64,000 nucleotides of DNA from Bacteroidales bacterium (lineage in GTDB: Bacteria; Bacteroidota; Bacteroidia; Bacteroidales; WCHB1-69), in NCBI GenBank assembly GCA_017535665.1, contig JAFXTS010000030.1, positions 80,129-144,128 on the forward strand. The letters are read 5' to 3'. The notes beneath the pieces are model-generated. The model was not told the DNA's origin. It made no database searches and saw nothing but the letters and a program-made list of their open reading frames with translations. Made by a program: the position numbers and the translations under genes. This document shows, one piece after another, positions 1-8,927 of this stretch (position 1 is the first letter of the stretch; the number at the start of each line of letters is the position of its first letter).

Positions 1-2
1 AG

Positions 3-740
3 AAACTGAAAAGCATTCTCGTGTTGTTGCTGCTTGTCGCTGCGGTCGCCTTGGCCGTGGTGGCGGGAGTGCGCTATTTCAATCTTCCGTGCAGTGAGAT
101 GAAGGTCGCTATCGCCGACAAGAACAGCCATACTATGGTGACGGAAACTCAGGTGCGCTCGCTCATCCTTAACTCTTCTGCCAACCCGATCGGACAAAAG
201 GTGCGTAAGTTCGACCGCAAGGCCATCGAGCAGGTGCTGAAGCAGAACCCGTGGGTGCACGGCATCCAATCTACCGCTATCAACGGTAGCTGCCTCACTA
301 TCACCATCACCACCAATACCCCGCTCGCCCTGGTGTTCCCCTCCGGACAAGCCCCGCTGGTGCTCGCCGATAACGGACAACTGCTCGCCGACGACTCGCG
401 ATGCACCAACCTGCTGGTCATCAACGGCAATGTGGGCAACTGCAAGCCCCGCGCCTTCGTCAAGAAGAAGAGCCCCCTGCACGCCGCCTATACCGTGGCC
501 AAAACGATCGCTAACAACAAGGACTACGCCGCCCAGTACCCCGAAATCTTCGTGCGCCCCGACGGCCAGATCGAACTCTATAGCGTCCTCGGCGGACAAA
601 CCATCCTCCTCGGTAATACCGACCACCTCTCCGACAAACTCGCCAACCTTGATGCGGCCTACTCCCACGGACTCCTCGATGCCGGAACCTACACCTCCCT
701 CGACCTCCGCTTCAAAGACAGAATCTACGCAGTTAAATAG
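3..740 (+). CDS. ftsQ: Cell division protein FtsQ (5' end outside window)
   Basis: Single-pass inner-membrane division protein that links early and late divisome parts. The reading frame is open from the left edge; the first codons seen (Lys-Leu-Lys-Ser-Ile-Leu-Val) run straight into a hydrophobic segment, so the true start probably lies just before base 1 and the GTG at 21 is not the start. After the membrane segment come a short POTRA-like region and a beta-rich periplasmic domain, giving about 245 residues in total. The sequence is divergent, as FtsQ usually is in Bacteroidota; the call rests mainly on size, topology and position directly before ftsA and ftsZ (18 bases to ftsA). Confidence 0.85.
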   Translation, partial: KLKSILVLLLLVAAVALAVVAGVRYFNLPCSEMKVAIADKNSHTMVTETQVRSLILNSSANPIGQKVRKFDRKAIEQVLKQNPWVHGIQSTAINGSCLTITITTNTPLALVFPSGQAPLVLADNGQLLADDSRCTNLLVINGNVGNCKPRAFVKKKSPLHAAYTVAKTIANNKDYAAQYPEIFVRPDGQIELYSVLGGQTILLGNTDHLSDKLANLDAAYSHGLLDAGTYTSLDLRFKDRIYAVK

Positions 741-758
741 AAACCAATTAACCTTTTT

Positions 759-2105
759 ATGGACAACAATATACAATCTCAATCCTCCCCCCTCAAAATG
801 GTTGTGGGACTCGACATCGGTACAACGAAAATACTGATGGTCGCCGGATTTATGCACAGCGACGGCAAAATCGACGTGTGCGGCTACGGCAGAAGCCAGT
901 CCACCGGCGTTGAAAACGGCCGCGTGTTCCGCCCGGGCAGTACCATACAGGATATCAAGGTGGCCCTCAACCAACTGGCATCCAGCATCGAAGAGCCTAT
1001 CAGCGAAGTCTATGTCGGTGTCGCCGGCCGCCATATCAAAAGCATGGGCTGCACCAACAGCTGCTTGCGCCCAGACGGCCTCAACAATATGGTGACCGAA
1101 GAGGAGGTGGAGAATATGCTCAGCCAACTCAGACTCATGAACGTGAAAGGTGCCGAGGTGATTACCGTCATCCCTCAGTATTATGAGGTGGAAGGCAAAC
1201 ACCTTCCCGACCCCGTGGGCACCCTCTGCCAGCACCTCATCGGCTACTACCAGGTGGTCACCGGCGATGTGGAAGAGGTGAGAAGAATCACCTTCAGCGT
1301 CAACGGCGCCGGACTGAAAACCAAACGGCTGATGCTCGAACCTATCGCCTCCGGCGATGTGTGCCTCACCGAACAGGAGAAACTTAACGGTGTCGCCCTC
1401 ATCGACATCGGCGGTGGTACCAGCGACCTCGTCATCTACCACCAGGGCTTCCCCGTCTGCGTCAAAGTGGTTCCCGTCGGTAGCCAGGCCATCACCACCG
1501 ACATTGAGAATATTCCGATTCCCATCGAACAGGCCGAATACCTCAAGGTGAACCACGGCAACTGCCTCCCCGAAATGGCGAACCCTAACAACTATATCAC
1601 CATTCCCGACAGCTCGGGCTTCGGCCAGTCGCTCAAAATCAACGAGCGCGACCTCGCCACCGTTATCAACGCCCGCGTGGCCGAAGATATCCTCAAACCC
1701 ATCAAACGCGCCATCGACGAGTCAGGCTATGCCAACTCCGTCAAGACGGTCGTGCTCACCGGCGGCGGCTCCCAACTCAAAAACCTCACCAACCTCACCG
1801 AATTTATCCTGCAACGTCGCACCCGCATCGGCTACCCGATCTACGGACTGACCAGCACCATCGACAACGCACTTAAATCTCCCACCTGCTCTACCGCCCT
1901 CGGCCTCCTTCGCTTAGGCTGCCTCTCCGAACCAGAAGCCATGCAGCAGGAAATGGAACAGGAAGAAATGGAAACTCCTTCACGCAAATCTTCCACTAAA
2001 AACAAAGAAAAAGCACCGAAGAAAGAGGGTCCATCCCTGATCGACAAATTGACCGATTGGTTCGGGGGTATCATTTCCATGCCGAACAAGGAAGGCATTA
2101 ACTAA
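759..2105 (+). CDS. ftsA: Cell division protein FtsA
   Basis: Actin-like ATPase that tethers FtsZ filaments to the membrane. The 448-residue product has the actin-fold phosphate-1 motif near the N-terminus (VVGLDIGTTKI), the phosphate-2 motif (ALIDIGGGTSDLVIY) and the adenosine motif (VVLTGGGSQLKNL). A charged linker of about 45 residues, rich in Glu and Lys, leads to a C-terminal amphipathic helix (LIDKLTDWFGGIIS) that would be the membrane-targeting sequence. It sits between ftsQ and ftsZ in the usual order. Start ATG 759 follows an A-rich leader. Confidence 0.96.
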   Translation: MDNNIQSQSSPLKMVVGLDIGTTKILMVAGFMHSDGKIDVCGYGRSQSTGVENGRVFRPGSTIQDIKVALNQLASSIEEPISEVYVGVAGRHIKSMGCTNSCLRPDGLNNMVTEEEVENMLSQLRLMNVKGAEVITVIPQYYEVEGKHLPDPVGTLCQHLIGYYQVVTGDVEEVRRITFSVNGAGLKTKRLMLEPIASGDVCLTEQEKLNGVALIDIGGGTSDLVIYHQGFPVCVKVVPVGSQAITTDIENIPIPIEQAEYLKVNHGNCLPEMANPNNYITIPDSSGFGQSLKINERDLATVINARVAEDILKPIKRAIDESGYANSVKTVVLTGGGSQLKNLTNLTEFILQRRTRIGYPIYGLTSTIDNALKSPTCSTALGLLRLGCLSEPEAMQQEMEQEEMETPSRKSSTKNKEKAPKKEGPSLIDKLTDWFGGIISMPNKEGIN

Positions 2106-2140
2106 ACAACATCACGATTTATAGAAAGCAAAAGACAATC

Positions 2141-3766
2141 ATGTTAGAAGATATCAGTTTTGAAACCAGCTACGGCGAACAGAAAAAAGGTTCTATCATC
2201 AAAGTAATAGGCGTAGGCGGCGCCGGCAACAATGCCGTTCAACACATGTATAAAGAAGGTATCGTGGGCGTGGACTTCCTCGTCTGCAACACCGATAAAA
2301 TGGCCGTTGAGAGAAACGAGGTCCCCACGAAGCTTGTCTTCGGTGACACCGGCCTCGGCGCAGGCGCCAACCCGAAAGAAGCCGAACGTCTGGCCATTGA
2401 GAGCGAACAGGCCATCCGCGACCTGATAGGGGCGGAAACCAAAATGCTCTTCATCACCGCCGGTATGGGTAAGGGTACGGGTACCGGTGCCTCCCCCGTG
2501 GTGGCCAAGATCGCCCGCGAAATGGGTATCCTCACCATCGCCGTCGTCACCTACCCCTACGACCTCGAAGGGAAAAAGAGTTTCGATAAGGCCGACAAGG
2601 GTATCGAAGAATTGAAAAAGTATGTCGATTCCCTCATCGTCATCCAGAACCAGAAAATCATGGAGATTTATGAGGATGAAACCCTGCGCGTGGCCCTCGG
2701 TTATGCCGATGACGTGCTCAAAAACGCCGTCAAATGTATCGCCGAACTGATCACCCTCGACGGTTATCAGAATGTGGACTTCAACGATATCCTCACCATC
2801 ATGAAAGATAGCGGCGAAGCCATGCTCGGCCTCGCAGAAGCCAGTGGCGAAGACCGTATCGAAAAGGTCGTCAGCGAAGCCATGACCTGCTCCCTCATCG
2901 ATGATGCCAATATCGACAGCGCACAAAACTTCCTCTTCTTCGTTCGCTACGGTGAAGGCAATGAACTGAAGGTTTCCGAACTGAAGAAACTTGCCGATGA
3001 GTTCGACAAATACAGAAACGACGACACCAACGTCATCTGGGGCCATGCCGCCGAAAAAGACCTTGGCGACAAAATCAAACTCTCGGTCATCATCACCAAC
3101 TATACCCGTCAGGGTAAGAAAAAGGATTTCGGAGAATCGATTATCGACAGCCTCGAAAAGGATATTGAGCGAAAGATTACCACCCCGTCTTTCGGCTTGC
3201 CGGAGGAACGCATCGTGACCATCCCGCCGCAAGAACCGGCTCAGGATACAGCCCCGTCAGCTCCCGCTGCAACACCGTCTATCGACACTGCCCCCGCAAC
3301 TCCCGCTTCCTCCGCTCCTTCCACTGATTTTGGGACAGGAAATGTGACGCCCAATACCAATCCGCAGCCCGACCTGTTCGGCAATGAACGCCCTACCGAC
3401 TCCCTACAGAACCCGTCCTCTGGGGTCTTCACCTCCCCTGTGGACCAGTTCCCGTTCCTCGCACCGCAGCAGCCTGTACAACAAGCTGCCCAGGCTGTGG
3501 CTCCCCAAACTGCCACAGACGCGGTTGTGATTGACCTGAACGTGCCGAACAATACCGTTACGCTCTCGCCCGACCACAATGACGATATCTACGACAATGA
3601 CGACTCATACCGCGAATTGTTGGGAACCCCCACCTTCCGTCGCATGCAGGATATCTCGTCCGTGCAGGCAGAACGGGTAGAGAAACTCGTTTCCCCAGGT
3701 AACGCTATTCCTCAGGCAAGTTATTCCCAAGATTTCTTTTTCACGGTAATACCTTCCGTTGATTAA
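2141..3766 (+). CDS. ftsZ: Cell division protein FtsZ
   Basis: Tubulin-like GTPase that forms the division ring. The N-terminal GTPase domain has GGAGNNAV, the T4 loop, and the T7 synergy loop NVDFNDI with the catalytic-type Asp residues kept. The T4 tubulin signature reads GMGKGTGTG where most FtsZ proteins have GMGGGTGTG, so a glycine is replaced by lysine. From about residue 360 a Pro/Ala/Thr-rich linker of about 130 residues runs to TPTFRR (about 496-501), which looks like the conserved C-terminal peptide, but about 40 more residues follow. The last 26 bases overlap the convergent wbqC-like gene. Length 541 is long for FtsZ. Confidence 0.96.
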   Translation: MLEDISFETSYGEQKKGSIIKVIGVGGAGNNAVQHMYKEGIVGVDFLVCNTDKMAVERNEVPTKLVFGDTGLGAGANPKEAERLAIESEQAIRDLIGAETKMLFITAGMGKGTGTGASPVVAKIAREMGILTIAVVTYPYDLEGKKSFDKADKGIEELKKYVDSLIVIQNQKIMEIYEDETLRVALGYADDVLKNAVKCIAELITLDGYQNVDFNDILTIMKDSGEAMLGLAEASGEDRIEKVVSEAMTCSLIDDANIDSAQNFLFFVRYGEGNELKVSELKKLADEFDKYRNDDTNVIWGHAAEKDLGDKIKLSVIITNYTRQGKKKDFGESIIDSLEKDIERKITTPSFGLPEERIVTIPPQEPAQDTAPSAPAATPSIDTAPATPASSAPSTDFGTGNVTPNTNPQPDLFGNERPTDSLQNPSSGVFTSPVDQFPFLAPQQPVQQAAQAVAPQTATDAVVIDLNVPNNTVTLSPDHNDDIYDNDDSYRELLGTPTFRRMQDISSVQAERVEKLVSPGNAIPQASYSQDFFFTVIPSVD

Positions 3767-4367
3767 GATGGTTCGCGGCTTCTGGCCCAATGTTAAATAA
3801 CAGGTCAATTACCGATACTCGGTCTGTAAAAGGCTGACGGTCAGCAAAAACCTGCGGGTAGGGTAGAGGCTCGGTTAAACGCTCCCTCTTGGGATGCAAG
3901 GCTGAACGCAAATCTGTTCGATTATCATACTCTTTCTCGAAGGCCTCCGTAATGATGGGGGCCTTCTTGATTTTCAGCATTTTGAGTAATAAAATTGTCA
4001 GCTCAAGATTGTAGTCGAAAAGAAATTCATACTTCTTTTCAAAAAAAGGTACAATGAAGTCCCTATAATATAAATAGTAGGGCGTGCCACTATAAGCGGT
4101 TTCGATGGCACGCCAATGCTTTAACTGCCAATTGTCCTTATTGTCGATGCGCACATCGCGGATGATGCAACGCTGGGTGTCGTGCCGCGTGGGCAGAATC
4201 AGCGACTGCACCCCATGCGCCGTCATAATATAGGCGCGATTGCGGTAACTCTGCTTCTGAAAGGTCTCACACCCCTCCATAAAAAATACTTCGCTTTTAG
4301 CAATAAAAGCGAAGTATTCGATGGTGGGGAGATAGGCCGTAGAAAGGACGATTCTCTCCGTGTTCAT
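3741..4367 (-). CDS. WbqC-like family protein
   Basis: A 208-residue protein of the WbqC family, known from O-antigen clusters and thought to act in sugar or amino-sugar modification; its exact reaction is unclear. The start LSTAYLPTIEYF and the QSYRNRAYIMTAHGVQSL and VQSLILPT stretches are typical of the family, as is the later LLFNIGPEA segment. The start ATG (4365-4367) overlaps by one base the stop of the protease gene upstream (TAATG), so the two are probably translationally coupled. The 3' end overlaps ftsZ, which converges on it. No signal peptide. Family call is firm, function is not. Confidence 0.87.
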   Translation of the reverse strand: MNTERIVLSTAYLPTIEYFAFIAKSEVFFMEGCETFQKQSYRNRAYIMTAHGVQSLILPTRHDTQRCIIRDVRIDNKDNWQLKHWRAIETAYSGTPYYLYYRDFIVPFFEKKYEFLFDYNLELTILLLKMLKIKKAPIITEAFEKEYDNRTDLRSALHPKRERLTEPLPYPQVFADRQPFTDRVSVIDLLFNIGPEAANHLNQRKVLP

Positions 4368-5998
4368 TATTTGGAAATGATGATTTTTGCGCGTGAAGTG
4401 CGGTCATTACCATTGATTTCCAGCATGTACATGCCAGGAGTCAACTGGTTGAGGTTGAGGGTGAATTCAGGAGCCAACGTGATGTTGCGATTCATCACCA
4501 AGTTGCCCATCATGTCATACACTTTGCAAACGCCTTCGCCATCCGTGAAAGCACCACTGATGGTCATGATACCGCTGTTCGGGTTGGGATGAACATTCAG
4601 GGCATCCACCACCTGCGTGTAGTTATTGATACCTACGGTGTTCAAGTATTCGCCCTGCAAAGAAGTAGCACCTGTGTTGTTGGGATCCAACCACGGTTTC
4701 AACTTCTTGGCGTCGCTGCTGTTGTTGTTGGTCCATGAGTTGGAAAGCTTGCCGTACAAGTCCCAACCGGTGGGGTTGGTGCAGCTGCTAGAACCTGCAT
4801 ACAGTTGGCCTACAATGAGTTTGTCTTTGTTGAAGAGGGGAGAACCAGATGAACCCTGTTCGGTAGCACCTGTAGCCGTAGCCCAATTGGCCAGCCAGAA
4901 CTTGGGATATCCGCCCAAACTTCCATTGTTGATGTTCTGGGGTACGCTGAACTTCTTGATGTCACCACCAGGATGGTGAATAGCACCGCATTGTGTGGGG
5001 TTGGTGGGAGCTGTCGTGGTGTTGTTCCAGCCAGCAAGGAAGACGTTGAAATTGGGATTGATGGTTCCCGTGATTTCCACCAACATGAAGTCAGAGCTGC
5101 TATCGCCGTTGTCTTTTGCCTTGAGGGTGTAACCAGTTGCGGTTTTTATTGTGGAGCCGTTGGTGCCATTGCACGTGGTGGCCTGATAGTTGAAATAGAA
5201 CTTCCAGTTTCCGGCTTCGTAGCAGTGGTTGGCAGAGAGCAGGTACTGCTTGCCGTCGCGGGCGGTGTTGTTAACCATAGCGCCACTGCACATATATACA
5301 TAGCCTCCTGAGGTCATGGTGTAACATACTACAGATTGGATTTGATCATGCCATTGAGCATCGTAGCAGATGGCGTTGGGATGGCAGGTGCCTTCAGCAT
5401 TGCCAAGACCGCCTTCCACATCTTTTTCATAAATATGGAAGAAATCATAATAACCTTGTGAAATCTGGTCAATCACTAACTTGCCGGCAAAGGCTGCATT
5501 GGCAGGCTCGTAGTATTCTACGATAATCTCGTCACCCGGCATCTCCTGCGGATAGAAAGTGCCATCTTCCATGAGGTTTGCATTCGTGAATTTCCCAATC
5601 ACAGTCTCTCTGTCTGGGGTATAGAGGAATAATTCTGCACCATTCGGAATTTCAAAAGTGGAAAAGTTCATAGAAGTGAAGGTTGCGCCTTCCATGTGAA
5701 ACATCAGTCTCCAGATTTTCGAACCGTCGGGAAGCAGGTCGATGCGACCTGAGTTATAGTTGGTGTACATCACATCCTTGGTGACGCCAATACGCAGAGG
5801 ATGACTTTTGCCTTCAATCGAAGCGTCTTCTGCCAATAATGACTCTACGTCTAATGCTTCAATCTCAACTGTGGGAATGTTTTGTGAGAGAGTGTGTTTG
5901 AAAGATTGGGGTTCTCCGCCATAGCTCATCTGAGCCATGACTCTCGTTCCAAAAACGCACAGCACAACTGCTATGCAAATGGGTAAAAGTTTCTTCAT
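4367..5998 (-). CDS. T9SS-exported Lys-C/trypsin-like serine protease
   Basis: Secreted serine endopeptidase. It has a signal peptide (residues 1-22, ending MAQ), an N-terminal beta domain (about 25-190) and a chymotrypsin-fold catalytic domain. The triad is visible as His258 in LLSANHCY, Asp303 in SSDFMLVEI and Ser384 in EQGSSGSPLF. Several Cys residues in the catalytic domain suggest disulfides. The last 85 or so residues form a T9SS type A sorting domain (VHPNPNSG, YDMMGNLV, LTPGMYMLEI, final KIIISK), so it should cross the outer membrane by T9SS. It resembles lysyl endopeptidases. It lies 15 bases after a paralogous protease gene and is coupled to the WbqC-like gene after it. Confidence 0.92.
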   Translation of the reverse strand: MKKLLPICIAVVLCVFGTRVMAQMSYGGEPQSFKHTLSQNIPTVEIEALDVESLLAEDASIEGKSHPLRIGVTKDVMYTNYNSGRIDLLPDGSKIWRLMFHMEGATFTSMNFSTFEIPNGAELFLYTPDRETVIGKFTNANLMEDGTFYPQEMPGDEIIVEYYEPANAAFAGKLVIDQISQGYYDFFHIYEKDVEGGLGNAEGTCHPNAICYDAQWHDQIQSVVCYTMTSGGYVYMCSGAMVNNTARDGKQYLLSANHCYEAGNWKFYFNYQATTCNGTNGSTIKTATGYTLKAKDNGDSSSDFMLVEITGTINPNFNVFLAGWNNTTTAPTNPTQCGAIHHPGGDIKKFSVPQNINNGSLGGYPKFWLANWATATGATEQGSSGSPLFNKDKLIVGQLYAGSSSCTNPTGWDLYGKLSNSWTNNNSSDAKKLKPWLDPNNTGATSLQGEYLNTVGINNYTQVVDALNVHPNPNSGIMTISGAFTDGEGVCKVYDMMGNLVMNRNITLAPEFTLNLNQLTPGMYMLEINGNDRTSRAKIIISK

Positions 5999-6013
5999 TT
6001 TTGTGTGTTTTGA

Positions 6014-8389
6014 TTATTTGATGAGTGAAATTTTCTTGGTGATGGTTTGGGTGGGAGTTTGAATGGAGATAAGGTAGAGTCCGCTTCTCAACGAAGATAG
6101 ATCAAGGGTGAGTTTGTCGTTGCTCATGGTGGGAACAAGGTTCACCAGCTTGCCGTTCATGTCGTAAACCTTGACAATGGCGTTAGAAAGTTCGTTGTCG
6201 GCAAGGCGGATGGAGACAATACCCGTAGTGGGGTTGGGATAGATGACGCTGGAGTTGTCAAACTCTTCAATATCAGTTGTTTCAGCATTGTCGCACAATT
6301 GCGGGAAAAGGGCGTGGGTGAGGGCAATTCCCCATGAGGTTGAGTCGGAATATTCTACCCACGTGGAATCGTGTCTCATCTCCCAGCCGGTATTGGCTGC
6401 CTGGTTGCCCGTGTTGGTCACCAGCGCAAACTGTCCGCTGGAGGGAAGCATATAGCCTGCGAAGAAGTTGCCACTGATAGCGACAGAGGGAGAGAATTGG
6501 CAGACGTAGCGGCGCTTGAGTTGCGGGTAGGTGGTGGGCATCTGCGGGTCGTTTTCAGTATAACACTGAGAAGCTATCGTGCTCAGCGATACGGTTTTGC
6601 TTGCAATCAAACTGCCTGGACGACCATTGTTGTCGGCCCAGATGCAGAAGGTCACATTGCCGGTTCCGCTCACCACACCCACATTCATTTTCAGGTTGAC
6701 AAGGTACTCAGTAGTACTGTCTTTCTGGAAATAATCGGCTTTGGCGAGGTCGCCGTAGGTGTTTGTGCCAGCCAGGTATCCTTCATCGGGGGTGCGGTAC
6801 AAAGTGAGCGTGCCATTAAGGGGATAGTGCAATTTGTGACAATTGCCAGGAATGATGGGAGTGCCCGGATCGTCTGGATCATCAGGGTTATCTGGATTAT
6901 CAGGATCATCTGGATCATCCGGGTCATCTGGATCATCAGGATTGCCCGGGTCAATCGGGTTGTCGGGATTGTTGGGATCATACATGGGACAGGTGGTGCT
7001 TCCCGTGTTGTTGGGGTCGAGCCAGGGTTTGGCCTGCTGGTCGCTGGAAGAACCGTTCTGATCCCAGTGATAGTATAATTTACCGTAATAATCGTTGTGA
7101 GGGTTGCTGCACGTGGCGGCACCACCCGTCAGAGTACCTACGAGATACCCATCCTGGTCGAAAAGTGCTGAACCAGAGGAGCCTCCTTCCGTAACACCAC
7201 GGTTGGTGGTAGTCTGACGCCAGTCGGTGATACGCCAGTGGGCATTGGAGGCACAACCAGTGTAGGAACCTGTAGAGATGGTGGTGGAAGAGGATATCTT
7301 CTTCACGTCGCCCGCCGGGTGGTGGATGCCCGTCGCCGTGGTGGCCGCCGTGTTGTCACGCCGCCATCCAGCATAAATCGGATTCCACGAGTTGTCGGGT
7401 GCCTGGTTGAGCTGCAACAAGAAGAAGTCAGAACCGCCATTGATGCTACCGTAGGCTTTCTTGGAACATCCCGTGCGGTACTGTGATGAGGATTGTACCG
7501 TAGTGCCCGTGCAGGTGGTGTACTCCAAGTTGAAATAGAAACGCCACTGGTTGAAGTTGGCTGCCGTCGCATTTGGTCCACAGTGGTTGGCCGTCAGAAT
7601 GTACGGTGTGCCATCGTTGGCCAAGTTGTTGATGAGCGTGCCGGTGCACCAGCCTCCCGAATTGCCTTCCACCACGTAGATGCGCACCACCGACCGCTTC
7701 TGCATCTGCCAGTCGTCACCTTCCGGACAGTTGACATTCACTTCGCAACTCTCACTATCTCCGATGTCCTTGGCGTGCTGGAACTCAGCAACCCCGCGGA
7801 AAATATGGGAAACCTGCGAAATATGGATGTCGGGCACAATTACCTCTGTGTTCAAAATGGCTTTCTTCTCGCCAGGGGTCAAAAGCGGAGGTGCCACATA
7901 TTCAGCAATCAACACATCTCCAACAATCAATCCTATCGAATAACCCTTGTCATCTGTGTTGTCCAATTCTGAAAAACCTCCCAAAAGTTGCGTGCGCTCT
8001 TCGTCATATACATAAAAACGCCCGCCATCCGGCAGATTGAACCGGTCGAAATGAAGTGACAGCGCCTTAGCACCCGGAATGGTGATGCGGATTCGCCAAA
8101 TCATTGTTCCATCTTCCAACTCCTCCCAACTGCCAGCATTAACAGGACTTAAATCAACATCTTTCAATTGTGCGATGACATACATCCCACTTTTGTCGGT
8201 GTTGTTCATCGCCGCTGCAATAAAATCGGCATCAGCAGGCGCAACCACCGTCTCGTTGATGGGCGCAAACATCAATGCACTCTCATAACTGGCAGGATGC
8301 GTGCCGGGCAGATGCTGGGCAAATGTATGATTAAAAAATCCTAATACGCTGAAAATCAGGAAAAAGATAAAGGTGTTTAAGTGTTTCAT
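6014..8389 (-). CDS. T9SS-exported Lys-C-like protease with Asp-Pro linker
   Basis: Second secreted serine protease, 791 residues from the ATG at 8387-8389, chosen because it begins a normal signal peptide (MKHLNTFIFFLIF ... FAQ); an upstream in-frame ATG at 8425 would add 12 implausible residues and lie upstream of the -7 box. Triad: His269 (LTANHCG), Asp321 (GSDFFLLQL), Ser405 (GGSSGSALF). Residues 471-515 are a low-complexity linker built from DDP and DNP units. After it come a beta domain and a T9SS type A sorting domain (IYPNPTTG, YDMNGKLV, LRSGLYLISI). It is a paralogue of the downstream protease with an extra domain, and is first gene of a three-gene operon. Confidence 0.92.
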   Translation of the reverse strand: MKHLNTFIFFLIFSVLGFFNHTFAQHLPGTHPASYESALMFAPINETVVAPADADFIAAAMNNTDKSGMYVIAQLKDVDLSPVNAGSWEELEDGTMIWRIRITIPGAKALSLHFDRFNLPDGGRFYVYDEERTQLLGGFSELDNTDDKGYSIGLIVGDVLIAEYVAPPLLTPGEKKAILNTEVIVPDIHISQVSHIFRGVAEFQHAKDIGDSESCEVNVNCPEGDDWQMQKRSVVRIYVVEGNSGGWCTGTLINNLANDGTPYILTANHCGPNATAANFNQWRFYFNLEYTTCTGTTVQSSSQYRTGCSKKAYGSINGGSDFFLLQLNQAPDNSWNPIYAGWRRDNTAATTATGIHHPAGDVKKISSSTTISTGSYTGCASNAHWRITDWRQTTTNRGVTEGGSSGSALFDQDGYLVGTLTGGAATCSNPHNDYYGKLYYHWDQNGSSSDQQAKPWLDPNNTGSTTCPMYDPNNPDNPIDPGNPDDPDDPDDPDDPDNPDNPDDPDDPGTPIIPGNCHKLHYPLNGTLTLYRTPDEGYLAGTNTYGDLAKADYFQKDSTTEYLVNLKMNVGVVSGTGNVTFCIWADNNGRPGSLIASKTVSLSTIASQCYTENDPQMPTTYPQLKRRYVCQFSPSVAISGNFFAGYMLPSSGQFALVTNTGNQAANTGWEMRHDSTWVEYSDSTSWGIALTHALFPQLCDNAETTDIEEFDNSSVIYPNPTTGIVSIRLADNELSNAIVKVYDMNGKLVNLVPTMSNDKLTLDLSSLRSGLYLISIQTPTQTITKKISLIK
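6845..6979 (-). repeat. DDP/DNP codon repeat encoding protease linker
   Basis: About 135 bases of short tandem units, mostly 9 bases coding Asp-Asp-Pro with Asp-Asn-Pro variants, inside the larger protease gene. Read on the plus strand it appears as repeated gga-tca-tct-like triplets. Such tracts can change length by slippage in 9-base steps without breaking the frame. Confidence 0.85.
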
Positions 8390-8422
8390 ACGCAGTTTTT
8401 TACACATAAGAAAACAAGCTGG

Positions 8423-8430
8423 CAAAATTA
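8423..8430 (-). promoter_or_regulatory. -7 promoter box for protease operon
   Basis: CAAAATTA on the plus strand is TAATTTTG on the minus strand, matching the Bacteroidota TAnnTTTG element. It lies 33 bases upstream of the chosen start at 8389, which supports that start. No clear -33 TTTG was found. Confidence 0.5.
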
Positions 8431-8497
8431 GACATTTTTTTTTAATTTTGATACATTTGTTTCAATTTTTAAGGTGCGAAAATCAATTTTATTTTTG

Positions 8498-8505
8498 TAA
8501 TTTTG
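8498..8505 (+). promoter_or_regulatory. -7 promoter box for rsfS-ftsH operon
   Basis: TAATTTTG, matching TAnnTTTG, 23 bases before the rsfS start. The flanking sequence has no good -33 box. Confidence 0.5.
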
Positions 8506-8528
8506 CCCGCTAATTATAAAATAGGTAA

Positions 8529-8909
8529 ATGGGTAAAATTAAAGTCGCTACTAAGAAAAAAGACCTCTTTAAAGGGGATTTGAGTGAACTGATTGTCCAA
8601 GCCTTGATGGAGAAAAAAGGGGAGGACATCGCAGTTATCGATCTGAAAAAAATCAATCACGTATATTTTGACAAGTTTGTCATCTGCTCGGGCACTTCAA
8701 GAACACATATTGAAACGCTTTGCGATTATGTACAAGAAGTTACCAAGCGCGAGGCAGGCATTCTCCCTACTTTCGTAGAAGGTGTCGCCAATGGCGAATG
8801 GATTTTGCTTGACTATTTTGACATTATCGTCCATATCTTCCAGCCCGAATTCCGCGAGTTCTACCAGCTGGAAAGCCTCTGGAGCGATGCCGATATCCAA
8901 CATTTTTAA
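8529..8909 (+). CDS. rsfS: Ribosome silencing factor RsfS
   Basis: RsfS (YbeB/Iojap family) binds ribosomal protein L14 on the large subunit and blocks subunit joining when growth slows. The 126-residue product shows the family pattern: LIVQALMEKKGEDI, then an NHVYFDKFVICSGTSRTHIETLCDYV stretch (broken here into family blocks around CSGTS), EGVANGEWILLDYFDIIVHIF and a C-terminal REFYQLESLW. Length is normal. First gene of rsfS-ftsH-LUD-cdsA, an order common in this phylum; ftsH starts 18 bases after its stop. Confidence 0.96.
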   Translation: MGKIKVATKKKDLFKGDLSELIVQALMEKKGEDIAVIDLKKINHVYFDKFVICSGTSRTHIETLCDYVQEVTKREAGILPTFVEGVANGEWILLDYFDIIVHIFQPEFREFYQLESLWSDADIQHF

Positions 8910-8927
8910 TCTCACCACCACTTTTTC

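Noticed and set aside
2144..3232. 362-codon open frame antisense to ftsZ
   Set aside because: The ftsZ strand carries all family motifs. The antisense frame is rich in Gly, Asp, Phe and His as expected from reading FtsZ codons backwards and shows no domain.
6845..6979. CRISPR-like short repeats
   Set aside because: The units are 9 bases, in frame, and encode Asp-Asp-Pro; no spacers.
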